Source of the DNA: Oscillospiraceae bacterium
GTDB taxonomy: Bacteria; Bacillota; Clostridia; Oscillospirales; Ruminococcaceae
Assembly: GCA_022768545.1 (NCBI GenBank)
Contig: JALELV010000030.1
Coordinates: forward strand, 1 to 54,320
DNA length: 54,320 nt
Reading direction: 5' to 3'
Positions 17,534-27,569 of this stretch are shown piece by piece. The number at the start of each line of letters is the position of its first letter. Position 1 is the first letter of the stretch. Made by a program: the position numbers and the translations under genes. Below the pieces are notes generated by a model that saw only the letters and a program-made list of their open reading frames with translations, was not told the origin of the DNA and ran no database searches.

Positions 17534-18520
17534 TTGCAGCAAATCAAAATTCTGGCCACAGGAAGCTTTTTGCCGGAGACTGTGGTGGCCAATGACGATT
17601 TCAAGCGGATCGTCGACACTTCCGACGAGTGGATCTCCACCCGGACGGGGATCTCTACCCGGCACTTTTCGTCGGAGCCCACCTGGAGGATGGGGGCGAA
17701 GGCGGCGAAGGCGGCTCTTGAACAGGGAAAGATCGACCCGGAGGAGATCGACCTGATCATAGGCACCACCATTACCAACGATTACGCCACCCCTTCCATG
17801 GCCTGCTTGGTACAGGGGGCCGTGGGGGCCAAAAATGCCCGGGCCTTCGACATCGGGGCTGCCTGCAGCGGCTTTGTTTACGCGATGGATCTGGCCTCCC
17901 GGCTGCTGGCGGACGGGGAGATCCGAAAGGTGATGGTGGTCTCGGCGGAGCGCCTCTCCAAGATTACGGATTTTTCCCGCCGGGAGAGCTGTGTGCTGTT
18001 TGGCGACGGCGCCGCGGCCTGTATTGTGGAGAAGGGAGATTCCCCCGCTTACTCCTATTTAAAGAGCGACGGGACCCAGGGCGGCATGCTGTACGCCCAC
18101 AACCCGGACCGGGGGGCAAACCCCTTTGTGCCGGAGTTTTCACTGGAGGGCGAGTTCCCGGAGCCGGAGAGCCACGCCGTCCAGATGGATGGAAAAGAGG
18201 TCTATAAATTCTCCACCCGCGCCATGCCGGAGGCTGTGTCGGAGGTCTGCCGCAAGGCGGGCATCTCCCCGGAGGAGCTTGACTGGATCATTCCGCACCA
18301 GGCGAATATCCGCATTATGGCCACGGCGGCCAAGGCGCTGGGCATTTCCATGGAGAGGATCGCCGCCAACATCAGCCGCGTCGGCAACACCTCCAGCGCC
18401 AGCATCCCCATCTGCATGGATGAGATGAACCGGGCGGGCAGGCTCCTGCCGGGGCAGTGGGTGTGCCTGGTGGGCTTTGGAGCAGGCGCCACCTACGGCG
18501 CGGTGCTGCTGCGCTGGTAA
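17534..18520 (+). CDS. fabH: 3-oxoacyl-ACP synthase III
   Basis: A 328-residue condensing enzyme that starts chain synthesis from acyl-CoA and malonyl-ACP. The catalytic triad is visible: Cys111 (GAACSGFVYA), His255 (IIPHQANIR) and Asn285 (RVGNTSS). The start is taken as TTG 17534, seven bases after AGGGGG; another TTG at 17516 lies before that ribosome site and is less likely. It is the first gene of the ten-gene fab/acc operon. Confidence 0.96.
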   Translation: MQQIKILATGSFLPETVVANDDFKRIVDTSDEWISTRTGISTRHFSSEPTWRMGAKAAKAALEQGKIDPEEIDLIIGTTITNDYATPSMACLVQGAVGAKNARAFDIGAACSGFVYAMDLASRLLADGEIRKVMVVSAERLSKITDFSRRESCVLFGDGAAACIVEKGDSPAYSYLKSDGTQGGMLYAHNPDRGANPFVPEFSLEGEFPEPESHAVQMDGKEVYKFSTRAMPEAVSEVCRKAGISPEELDWIIPHQANIRIMATAAKALGISMERIAANISRVGNTSSASIPICMDEMNRAGRLLPGQWVCLVGFGAGATYGAVLLRW

Positions 18521-18537
18521 AGGAGGAAGAGGATATT

Positions 18538-19494
18538 ATGATAAAGACAAAACTGACGGAGATGCTGGGCATCCGCTACCCCGTCATCCAAGGCGGCATG
18601 GCCTGGGTGGCCGACGCAAAGCTGGCCGCCGCGGTATCGGAGGCGGGAGGCCTGGGGCTCATCGGCGCCGCCAACGCCCCCGGCGAGCTGGTGGAGAGCT
18701 GGATCAAAGAGGCAAAATCCCTCACCGATAAGCCCTTTGGCGTAAACATCATGCTCATGAGCCCCCACGCCGATGACATCGCCCGCATCTGTGTGGAGCA
18801 GGGGGTCAAGGTGATCACCACCGGGGCGGGTAACCCCGGCAAATATATGGAGGCCTGGAAGGCCGCGGGCATCAAGGTGATCCCGGTGGTGCCTTCCGCG
18901 GCGCTGGCAAAGCGCATGGAGCGGGCCGGAGCCGACGCCGTCGTGGCGGAGGGAACTGAATCCGGAGGGCACGTCGGGGAGCTCACCACCATGGCCCTGG
19001 TGCCCCAGGTGGCGGACGCGGTGGACATCCCGGTCATCGCCGCCGGCGGCATTGCCGACGCCAGAGGTTTTGGGGCGGCGCTGATGCTGGGCGCCTGCGG
19101 CGTGCAGTGCGGCACTATTTTTGTCTGCGCCGAGGAAAGCCCCGCCCATTTAAATTACAAGCAGATGATCGTGGACGCCAAAGACACCGATACGGTGGTC
19201 ACCGGACGCGCGGGAGGCGCGCCGGTGCGCTGTTTAAAAAACAAGCTCTCCCGCCGCCTGCTCAAAATGGAGCACGAGGAGATCGGCCGCGAGGAATACG
19301 AGCTCCGCACCGTGGGCTCCCTGCGCCGGGCCGTACTGGACGGGGACAAGGACGAGGGCACTTTCATGGCCGGGCAGATTGCCGGCCTGGTGGACCGGGT
19401 GGCCCCCGCGAAGGATATTTTGGAGAAGCTGATGGCCGATTCGGAGCAGCTTCTGGGAAGCTTTTTGGAAATGAGAGGTGTTACCCTTGAATAA
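18538..19494 (+). CDS. fabK: Enoyl-ACP reductase II (FMN-dependent)
   Basis: A 318-residue TIM-barrel flavoprotein of the nitronate monooxygenase/FabK type that reduces enoyl-ACP with NAD(P)H. Typical segments are VIQGGMAWVADAKLAAAVS at the start, EAGGLGLIGAA, and GTESGGHVGE followed by PVIAAGGIADARG for FMN binding. It replaces FabI, which is absent here; FabK enzymes are not inhibited by triclosan. ATG follows AAAGGAGGAAGAGG. It lies 17 bases after fabH and overlaps fabG by eight. Confidence 0.94.
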   Translation: MIKTKLTEMLGIRYPVIQGGMAWVADAKLAAAVSEAGGLGLIGAANAPGELVESWIKEAKSLTDKPFGVNIMLMSPHADDIARICVEQGVKVITTGAGNPGKYMEAWKAAGIKVIPVVPSAALAKRMERAGADAVVAEGTESGGHVGELTTMALVPQVADAVDIPVIAAGGIADARGFGAALMLGACGVQCGTIFVCAEESPAHLNYKQMIVDAKDTDTVVTGRAGGAPVRCLKNKLSRRLLKMEHEEIGREEYELRTVGSLRRAVLDGDKDEGTFMAGQIAGLVDRVAPAKDILEKLMADSEQLLGSFLEMRGVTLE

Positions 19495-20230
19495 AACAGC
19501 CATTGTGACCGGAGCCTCCCGGGGCATCGGTGCGGCCATCGCCCGCCGACTTGCAAAAGAAGGCTATCATGTGGCCATCAACTGCGTCAGCCGGGAGCTG
19601 GCCGACACCGAGGGCGCCGAGGTGGCGGCCCAGTGCCGGGCCCTGGGCGCGGACGCCCGCTGCTACGTCTGGAACGTGGCGGATTTTGAAGCCTGTGGGG
19701 AAGCGGTCAAGCAGATCAAGGCGGACCTGGGCTCCATCGACGTGCTGGTCAACAACGCCGGCATCACCCGGGACGGGCTGCTCGCCCGCATGGGCGAGGA
19801 GGCCTTCGATGCGGTCATCGCGGTGAACCTCAAGGGCGTGTTCAACATGTGCCGGCATGTCTCCGGCGTGATGATGCGCCAGAGGAGCGGCCGGGTCATC
19901 AACATCTCCTCGGTCTCCGGCCTTTACGGAAACCCCGGCCAGGCAAACTATGCCGCCGCCAAGGCGGGCATCGTGGGGCTCACCCTCACCATGGCAAAGG
20001 AGCTGGGCCCTCGGGGCATCACTGCCAACGCCATCGCCCCCGGCTTTGTAAACACCGCCATGACGGAGGTGCTGCCGGAGAACGTGAAGGAAGAGATGCT
20101 GAAAGCTGTCCCCCTGGGGAGAATGGCACAGCCGGAGGAGATCGCCGGAGTGGCGGCCTTCCTGGCCTCTGAAGACGCCGCTTATGTCAACGGCCAGGTC
20201 ATCGCGGTGGACGGCGGCATGATGATTTGA
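19487..20230 (+). CDS. fabG: 3-oxoacyl-ACP reductase
   Basis: A 247-residue short-chain dehydrogenase that reduces 3-oxoacyl-ACP with NADPH. It has TGASRGIGAAIA for the cofactor, NNAGITRD, and the catalytic Ser142, Tyr155 and Lys159 (in SSVSG and YAAAK). Start taken as TTG 19487, eight bases after AGAGG and giving the usual family amino end; a GTG at 19478 overlaps that ribosome site. It overlaps the end of fabK by eight bases, suggesting coupled translation. Confidence 0.95.
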   Translation: MNKTAIVTGASRGIGAAIARRLAKEGYHVAINCVSRELADTEGAEVAAQCRALGADARCYVWNVADFEACGEAVKQIKADLGSIDVLVNNAGITRDGLLARMGEEAFDAVIAVNLKGVFNMCRHVSGVMMRQRSGRVINISSVSGLYGNPGQANYAAAKAGIVGLTLTMAKELGPRGITANAIAPGFVNTAMTEVLPENVKEEMLKAVPLGRMAQPEEIAGVAAFLASEDAAYVNGQVIAVDGGMMI

Positions 20231-20251
20231 CGACGGGAGGAACGAACAGAT

Positions 20252-21490
20252 ATGAAGAGAGTAGCCATTACCGGATTGGGGGTCGTGACCGCCGCCGGGA
20301 CCGACCGGGAGACCTTTTGGAAGAATATTACCCAGGGAACCCCCTGTTTTTCCCCTATTTCCCGTTTTGACCCCTCCCGCCTTAAGACAAAGCTGGCCGG
20401 GGAGATCCGGGGTTTTGACCCGGAGAAATACGGTATCAGTAAAAAGGAGCAGCGCCGGATGGACCCGTTCTGCCAGTATGCCCTGGCGGCGTCCATGGAC
20501 GCTTTGAGCGACGCGGGGACCGATTTTAAAGACCTGGACCCCTTTGAAGTGGGCGTTTTGGTGGGCAGCGGCATCGGCGGTTTTTCCACCTGCTGCGCGG
20601 AATCCGCCAAGTTTGCGGAGAAGGGCCCTGCCCGGGTGTCGGTGTTCTTTGTGCCCATGATGATGGGCAACATCGCCGCCGCCACCGTCTCCATGAAATA
20701 CGGCTTTAAAGGCGACAATATCGACGTGGTTTCCGCCTGTTCCTCCGGCGCCCACGCCATCGGGGAGGCCTTCCGCAAGATCAAGGACGGCTACCTGACA
20801 GCGGCGGTATGCGGCGGCGCGGAGGCGGCGGTGGAAGAGCTGGCCATCGGCGGCTTTGAGAACATGGGGGCCCTTTCGCAGTCAGAGGACCCGGCCCGGG
20901 CCTCCATCCCCTTCGATAAGGAACGGGGCGGTTTCGTCATGGGAGAGGGCGCCGGTATCCTGGTGCTGGAGGAATACGAACATGCCGTGGCCCGGGGGGC
21001 TCACATCTACGCAGAGCTGGCGGGCTACGGGGCCACCGGGGACGCCTATCACATGACCAGCCCGGATCCGGAGGGCGAGGGCGCCGCCCGCGCCATGGCA
21101 AACGCCCTGCGGGAGGCGGAGGTCGCCCCGGAGGCGCTCTCCTACATCAACGCCCACGGCACCGCCACCCCCCTCAATGATCTGTACGAGACCCGGGCGG
21201 TCAAAAAGGCCCTGGGGGAGGAAAACGCCCGGCGGGTGGCGGTCAGCTCCACCAAAGGCGTCACCGGCCACCTGCTGGGGGCCGCCGGCGCGGTGGAAGC
21301 CGTGGTCTGTGCCCTGGCCATCGACCGGGGGGAGATCCCGCCCACGGCGGGGTACCGGGTGCCGGACGAGGAGTGCGACCTTGACTATGTCACCGAGGGA
21401 ATGCGCAGGGCCGAGGTGGGCTCCGCCCTCTCCAACTCCCTGGGGTTTGGCGGACACAACGCCTCCCTGTGCTTTAAAAAGGCCCGATAA
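20252..21490 (+). CDS. fabF: 3-oxoacyl-ACP synthase II
   Basis: A 412-residue elongating condensing enzyme. Catalytic residues are Cys163 (SACSSGAHAI), His302 (INAHGTATPLND) and His340 (KGVTGHLLGAAG). The end NSLGFGGHNASLCF is also diagnostic. ATG follows GGGAGGAACG. There is no separate FabB in the window, so FabF presumably carries out all elongation. Confidence 0.97.
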   Translation: MKRVAITGLGVVTAAGTDRETFWKNITQGTPCFSPISRFDPSRLKTKLAGEIRGFDPEKYGISKKEQRRMDPFCQYALAASMDALSDAGTDFKDLDPFEVGVLVGSGIGGFSTCCAESAKFAEKGPARVSVFFVPMMMGNIAAATVSMKYGFKGDNIDVVSACSSGAHAIGEAFRKIKDGYLTAAVCGGAEAAVEELAIGGFENMGALSQSEDPARASIPFDKERGGFVMGEGAGILVLEEYEHAVARGAHIYAELAGYGATGDAYHMTSPDPEGEGAARAMANALREAEVAPEALSYINAHGTATPLNDLYETRAVKKALGEENARRVAVSSTKGVTGHLLGAAGAVEAVVCALAIDRGEIPPTAGYRVPDEECDLDYVTEGMRRAEVGSALSNSLGFGGHNASLCFKKAR

Positions 21491-21516
21491 CCGGCCTGTT
21501 CAAGAGGAGGGAAAAC

Positions 21517-21960
21517 ATGTTTTCCATAGAAGAGATCAAAAGCTTGATCGACAAGGTCTCCCAAAGCGGCCTTGCCTTGGTGGAGCTGCAGGAAAAAGAT
21601 TTTAAGCTGGTCCTCAAGGGGCGGGAGGCCGTCTGCGCCTCAGCCCCCGCCGCAGGCGCTCCCGTGCGGGAGGCGCCGTCTGACGCCCCCGGGGCGGAGA
21701 TAGCCGCCCCGGCGCCCGTTCCCGCGGGGAATGTGGTGACCGCCCCCATCGTGGGAACCTTTTACGCCGCTGCCGCGCCGGATAAGCCGCCTCTGGCTCC
21801 GGCGGGCAAGAGCGTGAAAAAGGGCGACGTGCTGTTTATCATTGAATCGATGAAGCTGATGAACGAGGTGCTGGCGGAACGGGACGGACAGGTGGCCGAG
21901 GTGCTGGTGGAAAACGGCGCCCCGGTGGAGTTCGGGCAGCCCGTGCTGCGCATGGCATAA
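21517..21960 (+). CDS. accB: Acetyl-CoA carboxylase biotin carboxyl carrier protein
   Basis: A 147-residue carrier. A short amino-terminal helix pair is followed by an Ala/Pro-rich hinge (about residues 40-72) and the biotinyl domain; Lys113 in the ESMKLM motif is the biotin attachment site. The expected TFYAAAAPDKPP segment precedes it. ATG follows AAGAGGAGGG. Works with AccC (carboxylation of biotin) and AccDA (transfer to acetyl-CoA), all downstream. Confidence 0.96.
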   Translation: MFSIEEIKSLIDKVSQSGLALVELQEKDFKLVLKGREAVCASAPAAGAPVREAPSDAPGAEIAAPAPVPAGNVVTAPIVGTFYAAAAPDKPPLAPAGKSVKKGDVLFIIESMKLMNEVLAERDGQVAEVLVENGAPVEFGQPVLRMA

Positions 21961-21977
21961 AACAGGAGGAAACGAAT

Positions 21978-22403
21978 ATGCTGATGGATCTGGAACAGAT
22001 CAAGGAGGTCATCCCCCACCGGGAGCCGTTTCTGCTCATCGACAGCGTGGTGGAGATGGAGCCCGGACAGCGCATTGTGGCGCAGAAATATTTAAAGCCG
22101 GACGAATTCTGGTTTAAAGGCCATTACCCGGATTACCCCGTGCAGCCCGGCGTCCTCACCATCGAGATGCTGGCCCAGGCGGGGGCGGTGTGCATCCTCT
22201 CCCTGGAGGAGAACAAGGGAAAGACCCCGCTTTTTGCCGGCATCGATAAGGCCCGCTTTAAAAAACAGATCCGCCCGGGGGATACCGTGACCCTGGAGGT
22301 GGAGATCATCCGCCGCCGCGGCCCCATCGGCGTAGGCAAGGGGATCGCCACGGTCAACGGGGAAAAGGCTGTCTCGGCGGAGATCACCTTCGCGCTGGGA
22401 TAA
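21978..22403 (+). CDS. fabZ: 3-hydroxyacyl-ACP dehydratase
   Basis: A 141-residue hot-dog-fold dehydratase. His49 (FKGHYPDYPVQPGV) and Glu63 (IEMLAQAG) are the catalytic pair. The IPHREPFLLID start is typical. ATG follows AACAGGAGG. No FabA or FabM is present, so the source of unsaturated acyl chains is not visible here. Confidence 0.96.
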   Translation: MLMDLEQIKEVIPHREPFLLIDSVVEMEPGQRIVAQKYLKPDEFWFKGHYPDYPVQPGVLTIEMLAQAGAVCILSLEENKGKTPLFAGIDKARFKKQIRPGDTVTLEVEIIRRRGPIGVGKGIATVNGEKAVSAEITFALG

Positions 22404-22427
22404 CGCCCGGGAAAGGAGCCCGCTTAT

Positions 22428-23786
<1,359 letters not shown>

Positions 23787-23823
23787 CCGCCGCCGGCAGT
23801 AAGACGCGAGGAGGGAACGCGGT

Positions 23824-24696
23824 TTGATCCAGGATCTTCTGCAGAAAGTAAAGCTCAGGGCGGCGCCCCTGGTGGGAGGGGACGGGGCCTCCCCCCTTTC
23901 CATCCCCAGGGACCTGCTCTTTAAATGCCCGCGCTGCCAGACGGTGCAGACCAGGGAGGATTTTGACGCCTCCGGCAAGGTCTGCGTCTCCTGCGGCTAT
24001 CATGCCCGCCTCACCGCCCGGGAGCGGCTCGGCTGCACGGTGGATGAGGGCAGCTTTGAGGAGTTCGACGAAGGGCTCTCCAGCTGCAACCCCATCGATT
24101 TTCCCGGCTACGAGGAAAAGATTGCCCAGCTGCAGGCCTCCACCGGCCTGAGGGAGGCGGTGGTCACCGGCCGCTGTGCCATCGAGGGGGAAAAAGCCGT
24201 CATCGCCGTGATGGACAGCCATTTCATGATGGCCTCCATGGGCTCAGTGGTGGGGGAAAAGATCACCCGCGCCTTTGAACGGGCGGCGGAGGAAGGGCTG
24301 CCCATCGTGGTGTTCACCGCCTCCGGCGGCGCCAGGATGCAGGAGGGGGTCATCTCCCTGATGCAGATGGCCAAAACCTCCGGAGCCGCGGCCCGGCACT
24401 CCCGCAGAGGGCTTTTGTACATCACTGTCCTCACCGACCCCACCACCGGCGGTGTCACGGCAAGCTTTGCCTCCCTGGGCGATATCATTATCGCCGAGCC
24501 GAAGGTGCTGGTGGGCTTTGCCGGCCGCCGGGTCATCGAGGGCACCATCAAGCAGCGCCTGCCGGAGAGCTTCCAGTCGGCGGAGTTTTTGGAGGAGCAC
24601 GGCTTTGTGGATATGATCGTCACCCGCCGGGAGATGAAAAGGACCCTTGGGCGGCTGCTGGCCGTCCATGGAAAGGGGGCGGGGCGCCATGAGTAA
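23824..24696 (+). CDS. accD: Acetyl-CoA carboxylase carboxyltransferase, beta subunit
   Basis: A 290-residue crotonase-fold subunit with the amino-terminal zinc ribbon Cys35-X2-Cys38 and Cys54-X2-Cys57. The oxyanion-forming [10 protein letters not shown] and the [12 protein letters not shown] segment follow. Start TTG 23824 lies eight bases after GAGGAGGG. It overlaps accA by eight bases (ATGAGTAA), fitting one-to-one production of the two subunits. Confidence 0.95.
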   Translation: MIQDLLQKVKLRAAPLVGGDGASPLSIPRDLLFKCPRCQTVQTREDFDASGKVCVSCGYHARLTARERLGCTVDEGSFEEFDEGLSSCNPIDFPGYEEKIAQLQASTGLREAVVTGRCAIEGEKAVIAVMDSHFMMASMGSVVGEKITRAFERAAEEGLPIVVFTASGGARMQEGVISLMQMAKTSGAAARHSRRGLLYITVLTDPTTGGVTASFASLGDIIIAEPKVLVGFAGRRVIEGTIKQRLPESFQSAEFLEEHGFVDMIVTRREMKRTLGRLLAVHGKGAGRHE

Positions 24697-25507
24697 GAAG
24701 AAAACAGCCTGGGAGCGGATGCTGCTGGTGCGGGAAAAGGAGCGCCCTACCATCCGGGACTATATCCCACTGGTGTTTGACGAGTTCTGGGAGATGCACG
24801 GCGACCGTTTTTACGGCGACGACGGGGCGGTCTTGGGCGGCATCGCCGTTTTGGACGGCATCCCCGTCACGGTGATCGCCCAGGTGAAGGGCCGCAGCCT
24901 GGAGGAGAACAAGCAGAGCAATTTTGCCATGCCTCACCCGGAAGGGTATCGGAAGGCCCTGCGGCTGATGAAACAGGCCGAGAAATTCCACCGCCCGGTG
25001 GTGTGCTTTATCGACACCCCCGGCGCCTTCTGCGGTGTGGAGGCCGAGGAACGGGGCCAGGGCGAGGCTATTGCCCGCAACCTCTTTGAGATGATGGAGC
25101 TGCGCACCCCCATCCTTTCCATCGTGCTGGGGGAGGGCGGCAGCGGCGGAGCGCTGGCACTGGGCGTGGCAGACCGGGTGGCCATGCTGGAAAATGCCCT
25201 TTATTCGGTGATCTCCCCCCGGGGGTTTGCCAGCATCCTCTGGAAGGACGCCTCCCGGGAGCAGGAGGCCGCCGATATTATGCGCATCACGGCGGAGGAC
25301 CTGGTGGGCTTCGGTGTGGCGGAGGATATCATTTTGGAGCCCGCGGGCGGCGCCCACAGGGACCCGGAAAAGATGGCCGCTTCCCTCCGGAAATATGTGA
25401 AAGAGACAATTTTGAAATTCGCAGAATTCCCTATTGAAAAATTGCTGGAAAGCAGATATGATAGGTTCAGAAAGATTGGCGAGTTTACGACCGCGCAATC
25501 CGATTGA
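24689..25507 (+). CDS. accA: Acetyl-CoA carboxylase carboxyltransferase, alpha subunit
   Basis: A 272-residue subunit that completes the carboxyltransferase with AccD. Typical motifs are [18 protein letters not shown] and [17 protein letters not shown]. Compared with the E. coli protein (about 319) it lacks much of the amino-terminal coiled extension, as in many Clostridia. ATG 24689 lies inside the end of accD, after AAAGGGGGCGGGG. Confidence 0.95.
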   Translation: MSKKKTAWERMLLVREKERPTIRDYIPLVFDEFWEMHGDRFYGDDGAVLGGIAVLDGIPVTVIAQVKGRSLEENKQSNFAMPHPEGYRKALRLMKQAEKFHRPVVCFIDTPGAFCGVEAEERGQGEAIARNLFEMMELRTPILSIVLGEGGSGGALALGVADRVAMLENALYSVISPRGFASILWKDASREQEAADIMRITAEDLVGFGVAEDIILEPAGGAHRDPEKMAASLRKYVKETILKFAEFPIEKLLESRYDRFRKIGEFTTAQSD

Positions 25508-25556
25508 AAGGGCGGGAACTCCCGCACACCATAACACAACGAGGAGGATCCTTTCG

Positions 25557-25784
25557 ATGGTATTCGAGAAAGTAAGAAAAATTATCTGTGATCAGCTGGA
25601 TGTGGCTGAGGATGACGTCACTATGGAGTCCAGCATCACTGAGGACCTGGGCGCCGATTCCCTGGACGTGGTCGACCTGATCATGAGCCTGGAGGAAGAG
25701 TTTGATGCCGAGATCCCGGACGAAGAGGCGGAAAACATCAAAACGGTGGGCGATATCGTAAAGTTCATCGAAGCCGGTATGTAA
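25557..25784 (+). CDS. acpP: Acyl carrier protein
   Basis: A 75-residue acidic four-helix protein; Ser35 in GADSLDVV receives 4'-phosphopantetheine. ATG follows GAGGAGG. It closes the fab operon, 49 bases after accA; in many Clostridia acpP sits near fabH or fabK at the front. A strong terminator follows. Confidence 0.97.
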   Translation: MVFEKVRKIICDQLDVAEDDVTMESSITEDLGADSLDVVDLIMSLEEEFDAEIPDEEAENIKTVGDIVKFIEAGM

Positions 25785-25789
25785 AATGC

Positions 25790-25818
25790 ACCGCCGCCTT
25801 TTACGCGGCGGTTTTTTT
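25790..25818 (+). terminator. Terminator of the fab/acc operon
   Basis: ACCGCCGC, six-base loop, GCGGCGGT, then a run of seven T. Confidence 0.93.
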
Positions 25819-25827
25819 ATCAAAAGA

Positions 25828-25841
25828 TGTAAACGTTAACA
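25828..25841. promoter_or_regulatory. cre-like operator (LacI/CcpA family)
   Basis: TGTAAACGTTAACA fits the cre consensus TGWAANCGNTNWCA at every position. It lies eight bases upstream of the -35 of the M81 gene promoter, a position used for activation as well as repression. A second, weaker palindrome, GAAAACGTTTTC, occurs at 26005-26016 between promoter and gene. The regulator is not in this window. Confidence 0.65.
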
Positions 25842-25849
25842 TTTTTCCA

Positions 25850-25878
25850 TTGACAGTCCCCGATCCGGCGCTTATAAT
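25850..25878 (+). promoter_or_regulatory. Perfect consensus promoter of the M81 gene pair
   Basis: TTGACA (25850-25855), 17 bases and TATAAT (25873-25878). Confidence 0.9.
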
Positions 25879-25884
25879 AAACTT

Positions 25885-25986
25885 AATCTCAGGGCTCCGG
25901 GCCCTGTCCGGCGCCTTCGTGAAGCGGCGTCACCCGTACAAGGACGTACCTGCCGCCCCGGGCGGCAGAGTGCGTCTTTTTCTTTT
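25885..25986 (+). promoter_or_regulatory. Structured leader with attenuator-type terminator
   Basis: The transcript from the consensus promoter first folds CAGGGC/GCCCTG and further small hairpins. It then forms a long terminator: GACGTACCTGCCGCC (25943-25957), loop CCG, GGCGGCAG, one bulged A, GTGCGTC (to 25976). That gives 15 pairs with one bulge, followed by TTTTTCTTTT. It lies before, not after, the M81 genes, so most transcripts would stop unless the stem is prevented. GTAC at 25936-25939 could compete with the GTAC inside the stem. No known riboswitch class was recognised. A short free-standing RNA is the alternative. Confidence 0.6.
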
Positions 25987-26070
25987 GCCCTCTGCGGCGA
26001 ATAAGAAAACGTTTTCGAACCGCTTTCGAAGCGCGGAACGTCCAATCAATAAAAAGAAAGGAAGACTCTC

Positions 26071-27534
26071 ATGAAAGTTCTGATCGGCTCTGCCACCCAC
26101 GAATCCAACATGTTTACCCAGATCCTCACGGAGAAGGAAGATTTCCACTACTTTTTCGGCGATGAAATGATTGAGAAGATGGGCTGCGGCGATATCTTTG
26201 CCCGGGAGGGTATCGAGGTCATTCCCACGGTGGAGGCTGACGGCGGTTCCCGCGGCTACATCAGACGGGACGTTTACGAGTACATCAGAAGCCAGATCAT
26301 CCCCAAGGTGGAGGAGCACAAGGACGAGCTCGACGGCGTGTATCTCTTCCTCCACGGCGCCAGCCATGTGGTGGATCTTCCCGGCGACTCCATGGAGCAC
26401 GCCTTGGTGGAGGAGATCCGCGCGATCGTGGGTCCGGATATGCCCATCGGCATCTCCATGGATCCCCACGGAAATGTCTCCGCCCGGCTGTGCGAGCTGG
26501 CCAACGTGATCCGCTGTTACCGTGAGAGCCCCCATACCGATGCGGCGGAAACGGTTCGCCACACGGCGGAGCTGTTTATCCGGGTGATGAAAGAGGGCAG
26601 GAAGATCCACCCCGCCTTCGCTCCCGTGCCCATCCTCATCGGCGGGGAACGCTGCGTCTCCTTCGAGGAGCCCCTCTGTCTTATCAACGAAAAGCTCAAC
26701 GAGGCGGAGAAGATCCCCGGTATCCTGAGCGCTTCCTATCACGTGGGCTTTGCCTGGGCGGACAGCCCCCTGTGCACCGCCGGCGTGGTGGTGGTGCCGG
26801 AGAGCGGGGAGTACGCCGGGCTGGCGCAGAAGGTGGCGGACGAGCTGGCGGACTTCGCCTTTTCCAAGCGCTTTGACTTCCACTTTACCGGCAACGCCAT
26901 GCCCGCCGGCGAGGCCTGGGAGAAGGCCTACAGCTTCGACGGCGCCCCGGTGTTCGTCTCCGACTCCGGCGACAACGTCACCGCGGGCTCTCTGGGCTTT
27001 AACACCGTGGCCCTGCGCCAGATTCTGAACGCCGACCGCAAGGGCAAGCGAACCCTAATTGCCAGTATCTTCGACAAACCCTGCTGCGAGTACCTGGCCC
27101 GCTTCCCCGTGGGGGCCCAGGTGGAGTTCTCCGTGGGCACCGGCATCGACGCCGACGCTGAGCCTGTCGCGGTCAAGGGTGTTATCAAAGCCCGCGGCGA
27201 CATCGTGGACCTCTTCGGCGGAAGCCCCGCCAGGATGGGCGGCGGCGTCCTGGTCTCCCTGGGGGATGTCGACCTCATCGTGGCGGACGACAACACCTCT
27301 TTTATGCATGTTGAGCAGTTTGAGGCGATGCATACGGATTATCGGGATTACGACGTCATCGTCATCAAGCAGGGCTACCTGTTCCCCGGGCTCAAGGAAG
27401 TGGCGGCCTACTCTATCATGGCTCTGACCCCCGGTGCCACCGACCAGCTCACCGAAAACTTTGACTACAAGACCATCCACCGCCCCATGTTCCCGGTGGA
27501 CAAAAACTTTGACAACCGTCTGGAAAACTATTAA
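26071..27534 (+). CDS. M81 family metallopeptidase (MlrC-like), copy 1
   Basis: A 487-residue protein of the M81 family, named after MlrC, which cleaves linearised microcystin. The family's metal ligands can be placed: Asp131 and His133 in MDPHGN and His155 in ESPHTD, with the same spacing as the ligands reported for MlrC. HESNMF near the start and FLHGASHVVDLPGD are also family marks, and SDSGDNVTAG lies in the second half. No signal peptide is present, so it acts in the cytosol. The natural substrate in gut-type bacteria is unknown. ATG follows AAAGAAAGGAAG. First of two tandem copies. Confidence 0.85.
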   Translation: MKVLIGSATHESNMFTQILTEKEDFHYFFGDEMIEKMGCGDIFAREGIEVIPTVEADGGSRGYIRRDVYEYIRSQIIPKVEEHKDELDGVYLFLHGASHVVDLPGDSMEHALVEEIRAIVGPDMPIGISMDPHGNVSARLCELANVIRCYRESPHTDAAETVRHTAELFIRVMKEGRKIHPAFAPVPILIGGERCVSFEEPLCLINEKLNEAEKIPGILSASYHVGFAWADSPLCTAGVVVVPESGEYAGLAQKVADELADFAFSKRFDFHFTGNAMPAGEAWEKAYSFDGAPVFVSDSGDNVTAGSLGFNTVALRQILNADRKGKRTLIASIFDKPCCEYLARFPVGAQVEFSVGTGIDADAEPVAVKGVIKARGDIVDLFGGSPARMGGGVLVSLGDVDLIVADDNTSFMHVEQFEAMHTDYRDYDVIVIKQGYLFPGLKEVAAYSIMALTPGATDQLTENFDYKTIHRPMFPVDKNFDNRLENY

Positions 27535-27569
27535 AACGCCCCTTAACGGGCGGGAGGAGAGCGACACCG

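Noticed and set aside
25850..26074. Short open frame of about 75 codons across the M81 leader
   Set aside because: It reads through the promoter, the terminator stem and the T-tract, and has no ribosome site.
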